A DNA stretch of 64,000 bases from Tubulanus polymorphus (Eukaryota > Nemertea > Palaeonemertea > Tubulaniformes > Tubulanidae), in assembly GCF_964204645.1 (NCBI RefSeq), contig NC_134026.1, positions 3,906,001-3,970,000 of the forward strand, given 5' to 3'. Every line of letters begins with the position of its first letter. Position 1 is the first letter of the stretch. The notes under the pieces were generated by a model that saw only the letters and a list, made by a program, of their open reading frames with translations, did not search any database and had not been told where the DNA came from. Positions 52,101 through 63,882 of this stretch are shown here, piece by piece. A program made the position numbers and the translations under genes.

Positions 52101-54719
52101 TTCATCGTCTTCGACTTTAGAGCCGACTAAAACCGACTTGACCGCGAAGGAGATATGCGTTTGCGGCGGCAAAACGGGCAAAAAGGGAAAGTTGGACGTC
52201 GAGAAATTGAAGGAAATCCAACGACAAGAACGAATCATCCGAAAGCTGAAGGAAGCCAGGTACGGTCTCTTCCAGAAAAATTGGCTGCTTCCATGAAGTC
52301 TCCCTATGACATCATTATTGATCCGCTTGTGATTGTACATATACTGGGTGCCCACTAACCTGGAAAACACAGGGAATCAGAAAAATCTGAGAAAATAAAT
52401 TCTACAAAATGAGAGATTTATAGAAATAGCCATCATCTCTAAATAGTTCTAAAATTTGCATTGGTATTGATTGAGATGTACTCTTTGTATAATCATTTTG
52501 CGAATGGTTTCTTTTGTAAATATATTATTGAGCCGTTGTATATGTGTACATATAACATGGAAGAATATTTTTTATTTCAGGACAAAAGCTGAACAAATTA
52601 TCGAGAAACAGAAAAGTGGCAACTGGTATCTAGAATACGACAAGCCTAAAAAATCGAAACAGGAATTTTTCCGCGACATGCAGAAGACGAGAGATGCTAA
52701 GAAAAACAAGAGAAACAGCACTAAACATCAAAACGAAATGAAGAATAAGAAAATCCAAGCCAATTTAGACGCGGAATCGACCGCTAAAAGTCATCATCGT
52801 TCGAACAAAAAACACGACAAATCGGATGAAAATAAAGAGAACAGACGTCACAAACCGAAAAATCGAGACGCTACGCAAAACTGTCCTACGCCTATAATGT
52901 TAGACACTCAAGAATCGAGGTAAGTTTTACTCCAAATTCGTCTTCACTTCATTTGTGAAAATGCATATTTAGATACTTATACGATGAATTATTATTTAGT
53001 TCGTCTGCTGGGCAGAGGACGGAATCTGTTCAAACATCCACACGTATTGACTCATCCGCTGATCAAGGGGCTCCGCTTTCGAAAATGTTCAGCCCGGAAA
53101 AAATCTTCACACAGCGTAAAAAGAAGAATAAACCGGCTCCAGTCGGAACTGATGGTAAGCAATCGGATTCATGAAAATTTAAATCGAATCAGTGATTGTA
53201 GTTTCATCAGAATTATTGTTAAGTTTTAATCGTTGAAAACTTGTGAAGTAGTTACTAAACTAATGAGAAAGATAATATGTTCACCGTAAAAACCTGGCCC
53301 TTTGATTGCCGGCAATGTTTGTCATAGTGATTGTCGGTACATAAACCGGGAATATAGATTGAGGATGTATGTATTCTGTAGGTGGTTTATGTTGGTATGT
53401 CCCCGTGAATGAGCATCGACCGTGGAAGAAACCGCTGAGTGAGAGACAAAATCTCGCCAATCACATTCCGCAGTTCAATATACCGAAAGGCCCGACGTTT
53501 GAAGATGTCGAATTGATCAAAGACAAAGATCCGGACGTCCAGTTTTTCCTTCACAAAGAAAACATTGAAGATAAGCCTGCTAGCGTATTTGATAACGAAG
53601 GAAAAAAGATTTCTCTGCAGGTAAAGACTTTTCTTTTCACCGGTAGAGATGATGAATACACTTTGCAAATTTTTGAATTGTTTAGATTTATCGGTTTATT
53701 GATTAAAAATTAACTGCTTTCTTGATCACTAATTACAGGAAGCTCTGGTCGTGTTCAAAGGGGATTTTGTTTCGCAATCGCGCGAGCGTCAGAAACGTAT
53801 CAAACTGGCCAGTCAGGAGAGAGAAATACGAGCTCAATACAAAAAACAGAGGCAGTTACTGTTCGCTGATTCTCAGAAAATTGATCCTAATCGTAACTCT
53901 CATCCATTCAGCGGTAAGAATGTCACGTTCTTCTAACAGTTTTGGGTGGCCACTGACCTCGAAAACTCAGGGAATCAGAAAAATCAGGGAATTTGACAAA
54001 TTTTACCAAAACCTGGAAAACTCAGGGAATTCGGATAATGCTGTTGATCACGTTTCTTCATCAGTACTTGATTGAATGAAAAATGAACGGTTGTAACATT
54101 TCAAACCCAGAAATTTCTCTGATTCATTCACGGAATTTTGGTTAATCACATGGAAAAATCTGTAATTTGTAAATTTCTGGCCACCCACTATCTTTATTTT
54201 CGTAGTTTATTTCTGAGAACTTTCATCGAGTAGATTTTGGTATACTTGGAATATTGTTGATAGTACAAGTTACTTGTCTCCATTGATTTTAAAAACAGTC
54301 GACCTGAAATTTTATATGAATGATTTCTGAATTTCTAGATAATCTTTACAAACCGAGATACAGAGTTATGACCAAGAAGGAAATGAAAGAATTAACCGAC
54401 AAGTAAGTTTATATTTGTGAAAATTTGAAGTTATTTTCGTTAATAGAGTTGATTGTATCAGAAAAATGGTACATCTCATTTTAGGGTGTATAAACGCTTA
54501 CCAGAGGTACTGGATAAGAAATTGGAGAGAAAAAGGGATGAAGAGTATAAAACAAACCGGCTCCGAGCACGAATCTTTAAAGAGGTAAATTTCAAATCAA
54601 ATCGCTGTTGACTAAATTAATTTTTTGCGAAAGATTATTTTGCTCACACATCGCATCAATTTTCTTAATGCTTTCAGAAAGTGTTAAATCAAGTGCTCAA
54701 CCGATACCATGACATCTAA
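45231..54719 (+). CDS. ALMS1: ALMS1-like centrosomal/basal body protein
   Basis: Eighteen exons: 45231-45245, 45842-45916, 46007-46100, 46535-49178, 49278-49385, 49509-49597, 49707-49833, 49916-50016, 50418-50551, 50638-50837, 51312-52259, 52581-52919, 53000-53154, 53382-53620, 53739-53913, 54339-54402, 54485-54584 and 54678-54719, totalling 5,649 nt (1,882 aa). The C-terminus (about residues 1750-1882) is an ALMS motif: ISLQEALVVFKGDF, SRERQKRIKLASQERE, MTKKEMKELTDKVYKRLPEV and EEYKTNRLRARIFKEKVLN. That motif is shared by ALMS1, CEP295 and C10orf90. LGSVWKMYQARKQAQRENLS with SIIERIQKLSELFKRP resembles a segment upstream of it in ALMS1. The rest is acidic, Ser-rich and largely disordered, including a 2,644-bp exon. 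ALMS1 localises to centrosomes and ciliary basal bodies. The first two exons are the least certain. Intron 2 uses a GC donor. Confidence 0.83.
46110..46162. repeat. ATT/TTA trinucleotide microsatellite
   Basis: About 16 consecutive ATT units with one early interruption, in ALMS1 intron 3. Confidence 0.9.
46371..46440. repeat. Dispersed repeat, GTTGTTAGATTGG family, copy 2 (inverted)
   Basis: Reverse complement of the repeat in AUP1 intron 2, with CCAATCTAACAAC and TTAGTTCTG in the same order. It lies in ALMS1 intron 3. Confidence 0.45.
50975..51240 (+). repeat. Dispersed repeat, copy 1 (ALMS1 intron 10)
   Basis: About 265 bp with TCTAGTTGTATAGTGCAAAG, GCCACCTAGC-like, AGATGACC and CAAAATTTAG words is homologous, in the same orientation, to 60660-60906. 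The family is not recognised; the form suggests a SINE-like or other non-autonomous element. Confidence 0.7.
52345..52405. repeat. GGGTGGCCACT / CAGGGAAT family fragment (ALMS1 intron 11)
   Basis: TGGGTGCCCACTAACCTGG followed by CAGGGAATCAGAAAAATC matches the left part of the complete 245-bp element at 53943-54187. Right end missing. Confidence 0.6.
53943..54187. mobile_element. 245-bp MITE with TGGGTGGCCA ends (ALMS1 intron 15)
   Basis: A perfect 10-bp inverted repeat, TGGGTGGCCA at 53943-53952 and TGGCCACCCA at 54178-54187, flanks an interior with two copies of an AAAACTCAGGGAAT unit. The ends resemble hAT-type non-autonomous elements, but no 8-bp target duplication is evident, so the superfamily is open. 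Confidence 0.65.
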
Positions 54720-56265
54720 ACCAGCGTTCGAGAGCCATGAATAACTTCTCCAGAATATTTCGAATTTCGCTGTGCTAAGAAGGCTATTTCCCTGTGTAGA
54801 AAGGATATTATTCTTCTTATTCAACTATAACCAGTAGTTCGGTAGCTAGAATTTAGATGGAAAGTCTTCATCATGCTTCAGTGCTGACTAATTAATACCC
54901 TATAGTGCTGGAGATAATTTGAAAATTCAAAAAAATTCCACCCTAGTGTGTTGAATAACGGGAATACCACTATAGTGCGTCTACACTGCGGCGCTGTGTA
55001 TCGTTAGTTACTAGTATTTCACTATGTTTGACACGTGCTGCCATTTTTCAAGAGAGATAATTACTAATTACTTATTACATCAATACACCGCAGTGTGGTG
55101 TACTAGTGAAATCTATCACTGATATAAACACCGCACTGCGGTATAGACGCGCTGAAAGGGTTAAGGGTTCTCAGATATGCAAATATTATCTCATCAGACG
55201 GCACAATCGTCCTTGACATCGCTACATGCGCGTTGAGCGTAGAAAATTATCTTCAGATATCCAAGGAGAAGTATCCGAAGAGAAATCAGCGTATCATATT
55301 TTAGGCTAAATTTATACTATAGGGCAGTAGAATATAGATTCTAATATATGTATCATATTTATCATAAGCATTATTTTAGCCAAAAATGATTATTTGTCCT
55401 GTGTCTGTGCCGAAATTTTTCCAGTGTGTTCATTAAAAGCTTTAAATTCTTCTTTTATGTATAACGTAGTGGCTTTTACATTAGAGTAGTGCGAGTAACC
55501 TTGAATTGAATGTCAAATTTTGCCGTCAGTTGCTGGAAGCTTATCGAATATTAACGATATATTTCGACTGGTATTATTTTAAACGCCTGCTTCACATTTA
55601 AAACCTCATTTTCCTAGGATGGAATGTTGCTTTAAAAAAGAAGTTATTTTTCGTGTAGCCATACATAAACTCGTATTTATAGTAATCTTAACTCGTGATA
55701 ACCGAAGGATGAGCTGGTTTCACTCTTGATAGATTTTTGGTGATTTTGTAGTTATAGAGAATTGATAATGAATATATTAGTTTTGATTACTGTTGATTAA
55801 TTTATGTTCAATTATGCAGTCGACACTTCTGGCTGGACCAGAAAATTCAATTAAATGATTTTTGATATTGTGGTTGGAAATAAATCAAATGATTGTAATT
55901 CGAGTAGATTATATATTACATTCACTTTGTAATTTTCAATTGATCGTCCACAATTAGTTTATGCAAAACAGAATTTATATATGAATTTGATCGAAATAAA
56001 TATGAACTATATCTTAATTAAAAACAACTTTCATGTGTTATTTTTGTGGAGTTTTAAATTTTCGATTTCATGTAGATTTCATAAAATTTGCGCATTTTAT
56101 GTTGGTGTAGGAGATTGCAAATATCAAATTCCGGTCGGAGCAGTCCCACTACATAAGGTGTCTAGAATGGATCTTAGTTCAAGAATGCCACGCGTTCTCG
56201 AGTATCAAACAACGGAAGTAAACAATTACATGTGCCACCTAATAATACAGTGACGCCTTTTTACA
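54720..56265. other. Intergenic, ALMS1 3' flank and TAF1B promoter
   Basis: No gene recognised. It holds the second piggyBac-like MITE copy (54874-55160). The rest is AT-rich, becoming mixed near 56130-56265 ahead of TAF1B. An open frame at 55981-56253 has no recognised family. Confidence 0.5.
54874..55160 (-). mobile_element. piggyBac-like MITE, copy 2
   Basis: Inverted copy of the element in ATP6V1B intron 13, near-identical over most of its 287 bp. The right end keeps CTGAAAGGG followed by TTAA (55161-55164). The left terminus is decayed: homology begins at TTCAGTGCTGAC and the CCCT end is lost. The internal CACCGCAGTG palindromes are partly degraded. It lies about 155 bp after the ALMS1 stop, so it may be in the 3' UTR. 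Confidence 0.75.
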
Positions 56266-59200
56266 ATGGAAAAATCGTCGTCGGCTAAGAACGCCTGTAT
56301 TCTTTGCGGTGCAAATGATTTCGAGTGTTTTGATGGGTTTTTCTATTGTGTACAATGTCAGACTCAGTCACAGGTATTCTATTCTTCGTTCAGGGGAAGT
56401 ATTTTGATAGCTCATAGTCGATTCAAAATGGCGGCTTTTTCAATAGTAGAAAATAGCTAGGGTGAGGGTATATAGTTATAAAGTTGCGGTTCCAGTGGTT
56501 GGCCTTGATGGTACTCTACTAGACTCCTGTGCTTTTGAGGTCTAGTTACGTTTTTCATGAATTTTTCTATAAAGGTCTCCTAATTACTACCCAATGATTA
56601 CTTTTCAGTTATATTATAAGCCCAAGTAGTTAGTTACCTAATCGTTGGTGGTAAGCTTTTTATAATCGGATGGGCTTATACCAATGTGGTTTGTGAAAAT
56701 ATCCGATCGTGAAACTAAACCACAGACAGGTTACTGACTAAAGCCCAAGCAAATATTATTACTGATTGCTGTTGGTTATTTGATATTACTAGATATTTCT
56801 ATGAATGGTTACTATAGTATAAACTTTCAATAACTTCTTATCACTTCTACCTTATAGCTTTACCTGTGGGTGACTTATTATAATTCAGGCCGAAATGATA
56901 GAATGGAATGAATATTGCTAATATTAGTCTGTCATAACCATTTCAGGACTATCGACACGAAGAGTTTGATATTGAAGACATCAACTGGCAAGGGCGAGTA
57001 AGAGCTAACAGGAGGATAAAAAAATGTAAAATGAAAGGTAAAAGATTCTTCTCGACGAGATCAATTCATTTAAGAAAGAGAATAAGAACTGAATTTGATT
57101 CAGAATTGAGGAATTAAATTCTGACGTCTAATTCAACTAATCCAAGGCTTCTCTTTCTTTACTTGTATTGTGTTTTAGTCAATATCGGTCGTCCATGGAC
57201 AACGATTGAGGTATTTCAGATAATCTTAAAAGAACAAGTGAAAGCTCTGATTAAACTTGGTGCAGACAAATCATTAGATGTACGTATGTTTGTACTGAGT
57301 TTCGTGTTTACCTGTTGAGTTTGAGTTGAGTGAGTTTCACTTCATTCTGTACTCCTTAAACAATTAGGCTTTGTAGACGGTACCAATAAGGTACCTTCTC
57401 TAAACTTGACATTTCACCCACAACTACTTATTCGTCCATGTGTCCAAAATCGGGTGATTTTCATTACGTAATTTCATTTGATCCTTTGTAGGATGTCGTT
57501 TGGCGACTGTGGAGGAGGTATCTCAGTAAATCAAAAATAGCATTTTCACCAGAAATAGAAGAGACCCCGGAAACTGATTATCCAAGAATAAGGTGTGCTA
57601 TAACAAGAAATGAATATACGGCTTGGTACTTAATACAGAATAAAGACTAAACCTGCAACTGCTGAGCTTAATCGCAGTTGTTATTGGAATTCTCATATAT
57701 GTTATAGGCCTGTTGGATGGATTCAAAGATGAATGAAAAAGGATATTTTACGATGATTTAAAGATATATGATTTAAAATGGTTATTTCATGTTGTATCTT
57801 GTTATAATAGAGATATATTGAAGTGGAGAAGTGAAGAAAAAGTGCCAGATATCCGTCGGCTAGCTACTATGTCGTGTAAGGAAACAAAGGCAAACACAGA
57901 AAAGATCAAGGTCGGTTTTAGGCCTATAGTTTTTGAAATGAAAGTTCGATAGCTAAAACTTGAAAAGATTTTTAGAAAAGCTATTATTGCCGATATGCAG
58001 GATGTGAATATTCCTGGTCTGCCGCGACTCGAAGAAGGAATGGCAAATAACAGTGAGGATGACATTTTTCGTGTTGATGATGAGGAGGATGATGATAATG
58101 AAGATAAAGAAGAGATGGAAGGGCATCTAGATATCAATCAGGATGATCTTCAAAAAATTCTCAAAGTGAAACGTGACCAAACAAAGTTTGTCGAAGTGAA
58201 AACGGAAAGGGGTTCTCGGGTATGTCAAACTAAATATATTCATGAATGAGAACCCTGTGCCTCCAGCTATCCCGCACAACTCAAACAAAATTTAGTTCAT
58301 TTTTGATAAACTTTCATCTGACGTCAATTTCTAGTTCATGTGAAGCGCTTTCTTATGGTTCGTAAGAATTTGTAGAAATTATGGATAGTCAGATGGAATC
58401 TGATGAAACATCGAGCATTTTTGTCCTTGTGCGCATTTGCGAACCCAGTGGATCCTTGCTTGACGCAAGTGCAATCCTAGATTGTCGCATTCAAATGTGG
58501 AGTTGAAAAATCACTCGTTGAAAGAAGTGTTAGCTTATCCAAGCGATAATTCATGCCTGTTTCAAATAAGAAAAATTGAAAATGTTATGCTCAAAACTGG
58601 GATCATTTAGACTAGCCTACATTTGGAAATGAGAGTCGATGATAGTGTATCCATTGATATTTAGCTCACACTTTTTCAAGAAAATGCAGCCCTCACTTCA
58701 CTTTGTCATCACTAAACTCTCACTTTTCATATCTTTTCTCTGAAGAAATTAGGTCTTGTTCGTAATGCGAGGAATGAAATTCGAGATAACATTAAAAGGA
58801 TGAATATGATCAAGACTTTAGCATTTTGTAAACTCGGACTAATTTATACGAATAATCTCGTAATGATGGCAGATATCATCAGGTAAATAGGATTCCCTGT
58901 TAGTGTGTGTTTGATGATTTTTGTCTCATTAAATGATTTTGCAGGCTGAATTAGTTTTACTGTTAATTTTCTCTATAGATGGACTCGAGAGCATTTGTTA
59001 CCATTCTTGAATGTAAGTACTATTCTACCAGAAGACATCGTAGTTCGCGGATTGGATAGTTCCACTTTCTTCTCGCAGCAGGTAAAAACATGATATTGAA
59101 TCTACTAAAAAGCAAATTCTACTGCATCATGGCAATACGATTCAGTCAATTTGAATGTATTTGTGATACAACCCCTCTTCTATTTATGGAGTTTGTTAGA

Positions 59201-61658
59201 TTCATATAAGTTGATTTTTCGATTTGTAGGAAGTCCCACCGATTGAGAATTTGTGTGAAACCACCGGTAAACTTGTCGAGTTTCTTGATATTGATAAGGT
59301 CCCTGCTGTAGAAATTTCAAAGATCATCGGCAAATATGGTATCGAGATGGCCTTACCCAGTAAATATTTATTTCATTGACAATTCGTATCGAGTGAAATG
59401 AGATAATGATAGAAATTGATGAATTGAGTGTTTATTCAATGTTTCTATGAAGACTGCCCCTTACACAGCATCAGTGATTTTTCATTAATTTATACTTTCC
59501 AGGCGACATTATTGGAATGGCTCAGAATTTTCTGTTGATATTGCAGCCCAATGACTCGTATGAACCGCACCCGACAGGTTCTCCCCGTTATCAACCATAC
59601 CCGTTATATGAAGCACAAGCGATAGCATACATCATCATTACGTTGAAACTTCTATTCGGAGTTAATGATCATTCTGAAAGGTAGCGTGGTTTAAACTTTG
59701 AGCCTCGGACCCGGTCGCCACAATATATTAACTACAGAGATTTTATGCGCGTACATGTATCTGACTGGTTTCCTTCTTATTTGTTTTCTGAACTTTTTCC
59801 AGAGAGCTGTCAAACTATGGACGAAACTTACAAAATTTACTCAGTGATAGTAAGTTGAGTTTTAAATCTTTCTGACATTTCTTAAACCGACCTTAAGAAA
59901 TTAGTTCTACATTGTTTGAAGCAAGTCTGCTAGTGCTACTTTTTGCTGAAAATTTTCAAGACCCTGATTTTGTGCTTGCTTTTCCCAAAATGCCTAATTG
60001 TAGTAGTAAGGTTTCAGCAAAAGTAAGCACTTTTGGCATGGAAAAAGTAGCGCTTAGTGACACCTAAACTGACATAAATGGACGTCCTAGCACATACCGG
60101 TTGATAAAATGACATTAGTGATTTGGCTATAGGGCCTAGTTATGGTTCGACAAAACATGATAAAGCAGTTACATTCAATGTCTGTCATAGGCGCTATTTG
60201 GGTTTTCTGCGCCATATTGTGCTGAAAAGTGCTTACTGTCGCTGAAGTCTTACTTCTACAAATCATGTTCGATTGTTATTCAGATACAAAGCATCGTTTA
60301 TTCATCTGGGATGAGTGGGCATTGTTTATGGAAAAGAGACTGAGAAATTTCCAGTCACAAGTCTGTCCGCATTCCATCGAGTAAGTTCGTAGTCAGATGA
60401 ATCCTACAATCGCCTGGGGTTTTTAATGCATTTCATATATGAATTTGGTGAAAATTCTAGATCGCTGAAAGATGGAATAGATGTGAAAGCTTGCATGCGT
60501 CATTATTGCAAATTGGCAACATGTAAAGGAAGGGCTGCTTCTGTTCCAGAAGAGCTCAAATGCAAAGGTTAGTCACTGCTACTAGTAATTAACAAAATGT
60601 TGATTCTTGGGCTTTTATTCTCGTACTGCCTGTCTGTCTGTCTCTCAGCGAGTCAGATGATACTTGGGTGCAATGTTAGGGGTTTAGTTGTGCAGTGCAA
60701 AGAATGGGCCCAATGCGCCACCTAGCGGCAGAACTTAACTAGGTACTAAAAAACTGTTTTTCAGCGATATGACCTTGGAAGATGACCTCATAACTGAGGA
60801 AAGGGTTCGAAATTGAAAAATTTATCTGGACAAAATTTAGCCATTGGTCCTAGATACATACCCAAAATGAAATGGGAACAAACCCTTGGTAATTTCGGAG
60901 TTCACGTTTATCTTTAATTGATTTGATAGAATTAATTTTTTCCAGGCCCGATGAGATACCGCACAGATGTTCAGGAATCGCTAGTTGAAACATTTCAAAC
61001 ACTTCTCCAGTTCGTTTATTCTAACAGTGAACACGTACCAGACGCATCGTCGGATTCAGAATTTTTCGACAAATTTGTTCCGATTACCTCAAAAGCTGAT
61101 GGCTCCAGTTTGCATTTCAGTAGTATGTCCATTCAGTATTTGATCGATAAGGATTTCATAAATTGTTTGGGTAAAGATGATATTTGTAACGTATTCTGGG
61201 AAGAGGTGCCCGGCGAATGTGACGGCGCAAAAAAATCGTTTGAATCGGACGATTCGGACGCCGATCAGCTAGACGAGATATCATCACCGCTCAGAATGGC
61301 AGAAGTATTCGGTAAATCTCGCAAGCGCAAACGAGTGCTCGATTTGATCACTAAAAACATCAAAAAGAAAAAGACCGCTGCTTTGACTACCGAACAAATG
61401 AAAATCGTTGAAGATTTGCAGTTCTCAGTTTGTCGCGCATACCAGAATTATTCCGTCTACACTCTCGAAAGCAATGAACCCAGTTGGCATTTATCTTACG
61501 ATTGGTTGCTGAATATTTGTAGTTATATTACGGAGACGCCGAAAACTCGGATCCACAAGGAAGTGGCCAAATTAGAACTTGTTCACATTTTAGATAAGGG
61601 CTCTTTAACTGAAAACAAACATTCACTCCGTGGAAAAATCATGAAAACATTTCATTGA
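56266..61658 (+). CDS. TAF1B: TAF1B, RNA polymerase I SL1 subunit (TFIIB-like)
   Basis: Fourteen exons: 56266-56373, 56947-57037, 57179-57279, 57492-57592, 57811-57910, 58001-58219, 58746-58882, 58979-59081, 59230-59359, 59503-59680, 59803-59849, 60284-60380, 60461-60567 and 60946-61658, totalling 2,232 nt (743 aa; human about 588). TAF1B is the TFIIB-related subunit of the SL1/TIF-IB complex and links the rDNA promoter to RNA polymerase I in the nucleolus. The N-terminal zinc ribbon has Cys11, Cys14, Cys28 and Cys31. MIKTLAFCKLGLIY and YEAQAIAYIIITLKLLFGV match the two cyclin-like fold helices of human TAF1B. An acidic block in exon 6 (DDEEDDDNEDKEE) and a long last exon with a KRKR stretch account for the extra length. 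Intron 1 carries a 114-bp TIR element and intron 13 a dispersed repeat. It converges on DCAF10. Confidence 0.91.
56627..56740 (+). mobile_element. 114-bp TIR element, deletion derivative (TAF1B intron 1)
   Basis: TAGTTAGTTACCT at the left and AGGTTACTGACTA at the right are the same ends as the 846-bp element at 38477-39322. A perfect 9-bp target duplication, AAGCCCAAG, flanks it at 56618-56626 and 56741-56749. The sequence equals the two ends of the long form joined at ACAAACCACA / TTGGTATAAGC, read on the opposite strand. Confidence 0.87.
60660..60906 (+). repeat. Dispersed repeat, copy 2 (TAF1B intron 13)
   Basis: Same family and orientation as 50975-51240. Shared words include GTGCAAAGAATG, GCCACCTAGC, GATGACC and GACAAAATTTAG, and both end in GGGAAC / TTCGG / AGTT. 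Confidence 0.7.
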
Positions 61659-61674
61659 CTCGAGGCACAAGGAA

Positions 61675-61680
61675 AATAAA
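61675..61680 (+). terminator. Poly(A) signal of TAF1B
   Basis: AATAAA 16 nt after the TAF1B stop codon, implying a very short 3' UTR. Confidence 0.5.
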
Positions 61681-62302
61681 ATCTAAGGTTAAGCAATTGA
61701 TCCTTGTTATCAGTTCTTAGAGAATTCTGTTGTCTTCCATAGTTGACTCTTCCGCATGTCTATAGCAGAGCCAGTAAGTAACCAGACTGCTTTAGTTTCA
61801 TCTTTCCATGTATTTATACAGGGGAACCAGATCTAGTGTCAAAGCAGAGCCCAGAAAAGCCTATGTAGTGTCCTTTATTTGTATTTGTTCTATCTCTCGG
61901 CTCTGCTTTGAATTTCAAATACAGCCTATAAAGGAAACTACATCGAAATTTTCTGACGACAAGAATTTTCCAAAAAAACTTCACATAGTTTCCTATTTTC
62001 CATGCAAAATTAACTTTTCAGAATTTTTCACATGCATCTCATCCCTGGTGGGTACAACCAGGACTGGGTGATCAGACGATTAACCTGGTGCTCGTATGGG
62101 ATTTTCACAACAGCTACTGTGGTCATAATACGGCAGGGAGTTATCAACAGAATTCAGACATGATAGGGTTGCGGGAACTTGATTATCCTATTATGATGCA
62201 TACAGCAAATGAAGAAAGAAAGCTGCAGATATCCGAGGAACGCTAGGTACAACACTAGAAAACCTAACATACAGCAGAGAAATGAGCTCCTTCACAAAGT
62301 TC

Positions 62303-62308
62303 TTTATT
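62303..62308 (-). terminator. Candidate poly(A) signal of DCAF10
   Basis: TTTATT on the plus strand (AATAAA on the minus strand), about 600 nt beyond the DCAF10 stop codon. Confidence 0.4.
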
Positions 62309-62910
62309 GAATCCTACAACACATTAAGACCCAGTGGTTCTTTATGAATATTTTCATGAATAACTGCAATACAATGATACATCTGGTATAGAATAAGTGG
62401 CCCATACAGGGCAACTGGTTGCAAATACATAACTTTTAAGAATATATCGCAGCTATTTTACTAGGTTTGATAGGTTGAATTACAGCACTGGTATAAACAC
62501 ATGAACAAAAGTTCTAAACACATTGTACCCAAAATAGGAAATATATTTTCGTCAGTTATTCAATTAAGGTCAAACCCAGGCGCGTTGTGTAAGATATATG
62601 CGGGTTGGTTTGTTTTTGATGTGGTAGGAACTGAATGAGATCTCTGACAAATTTTGAAACTTTGATGCTCAGATTTGGCCTCTGTGGGAATTCCATTGAT
62701 AGGTCTAAATAAGTGAACAAATTTAAGACTGAGGGGTACATGTTTTAAGTGCAATACATATCTGCTTAATTTTTTTTAGAATAAAAAATGAGCACAACTT
62801 AAACTTTTTGTAGATTGATTCAGTCAAACCCCCCATGCTACAGGCCTGACACTAACGGAAACTCTGAAGGTAACGCTGAACAAACAATTTGAGCTAGACA
62901 ACTAAGATTC

Positions 62911-63882
62911 CTATAAAACTGGTTGATGAAAGTTCACATTTCCGTTCAAACACCCGGAAATCAGAAGACAATGCGTCGGTGAAAACTTTGTTGTCAATAC
63001 GGCGTTAGTGTGACTGATACACGTGCCGATCTCCGTCAGTTTACGCGGCGTGTTTGTTAAACTATCGCACAATTCGTTACAATCGTTATCGAAAGCGAGC
63101 AGACGCGTGCCGTACGCGAACGGTGAACAAACTAATCGTCCGTCACTGCTAAAACACGGCTCTTTGATAAATCCGCGGCCTACATTCGCTTCTTCGCAAT
63201 AATGCGTTAATCGCTTCGCGTTTCGATGTATTTTCGGTTTTGACGCGCCACCAGGGGTCCCCGTCGTGGCAACCGCATTATTGCTCAACAATAGGAGCGT
63301 TCGTTCGGGTACTTGCGAACCGGATCTGATAACGAACGTCACTGAACTGTTATCGTCGGTTCGAGCGGCGGATGAAGTTGTCGTAGCACCGGCGCCCGCG
63401 GGTGTCGCATCCGCGAATATCTGAGGTCGAGCCGTACGCGACGCTCTGTCCGTCTCCGACGACGGATACGATCGATTGACGCGAATCGGGCTGATCGTGA
63501 TCGCGCGACGATGAACGATCGAACTCGACGAGACGGGAGCGGTCGACTGCGTGATCGTTAATCTCCGAGACTCGGCTCCGGTAATTATCCGTATCGGCGA
63601 ACTCGTTCTCATCACCGCGGACGACGTCGATCTACCCCAGCTCTCTCTACGTGGGAATATATTTAAAAAGTTCCGTCTCGGCGGTGGCTCGGCGACCACG
63701 CGAGACGCCGATTCAGCGATTATCTGTTCTGAACTCGTACTCTGATCAGGCAGAATTTCAAAGTTCGCGCTATCACTGCCGTTCTTATCACCCGATTGTT
63801 CCGACTCTTCTTGGATCGATTCATCCTCGACTTCTCTTTCATCATTTTCAGGCTGTTCCTGTATGTCGTGAATACAAGTCCA
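62911..63882 (-). CDS. DCAF10: DCAF10 (WD-repeat, DDB1/CUL4 substrate receptor), last exon only
   Basis: One minus-strand exon of 972 nt (323 codons plus stop), beginning after a TTTTTTCAG acceptor near 63884. The upstream exons lie beyond the right edge, so the gene is incomplete. The last 95 or so residues carry NAKRLTHYCEEANVGRGFIK, CFSSDGRLVCSPFAYGTRLL and TTKFSPTHCLLISGCLNGNV, which match the C-terminal WD repeats of human DCAF10 (WDR32). DCAF10 is a substrate receptor for CUL4-DDB1 ubiquitin ligases; its substrates are poorly known. The first 200 residues of the exon are acidic, then Arg/Ser/Thr-rich, and look like the disordered linker between WD repeats. It converges on TAF1B. Confidence 0.92.
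   Translation of the reverse strand, partial: WTCIHDIQEQPENDEREVEDESIQEESEQSGDKNGSDSANFEILPDQSTSSEQIIAESASRVVAEPPPRRNFLNIFPRRESWGRSTSSAVMRTSSPIRIITGAESRRLTITQSTAPVSSSSIVHRRAITISPIRVNRSYPSSETDRASRTARPQIFADATPAGAGATTTSSAARTDDNSSVTFVIRSGSQVPERTLLLLSNNAVATTGTPGGASKPKIHRNAKRLTHYCEEANVGRGFIKEPCFSSDGRLVCSPFAYGTRLLAFDNDCNELCDSLTNTPRKLTEIGTCISHTNAVLTTKFSPTHCLLISGCLNGNVNFHQPVL

Larger units (their letters stand above)
61659..62910. other. Intergenic between convergent TAF1B and DCAF10
   Basis: No gene recognised. It holds the 3' ends of both genes: a TAF1B poly(A) signal at 61675-61680, only 16 nt after the stop, and a candidate DCAF10 signal at 62303-62308. Two short overlapping open frames on the minus strand (62556-62754) have no recognised similarity. 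Confidence 0.5.
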
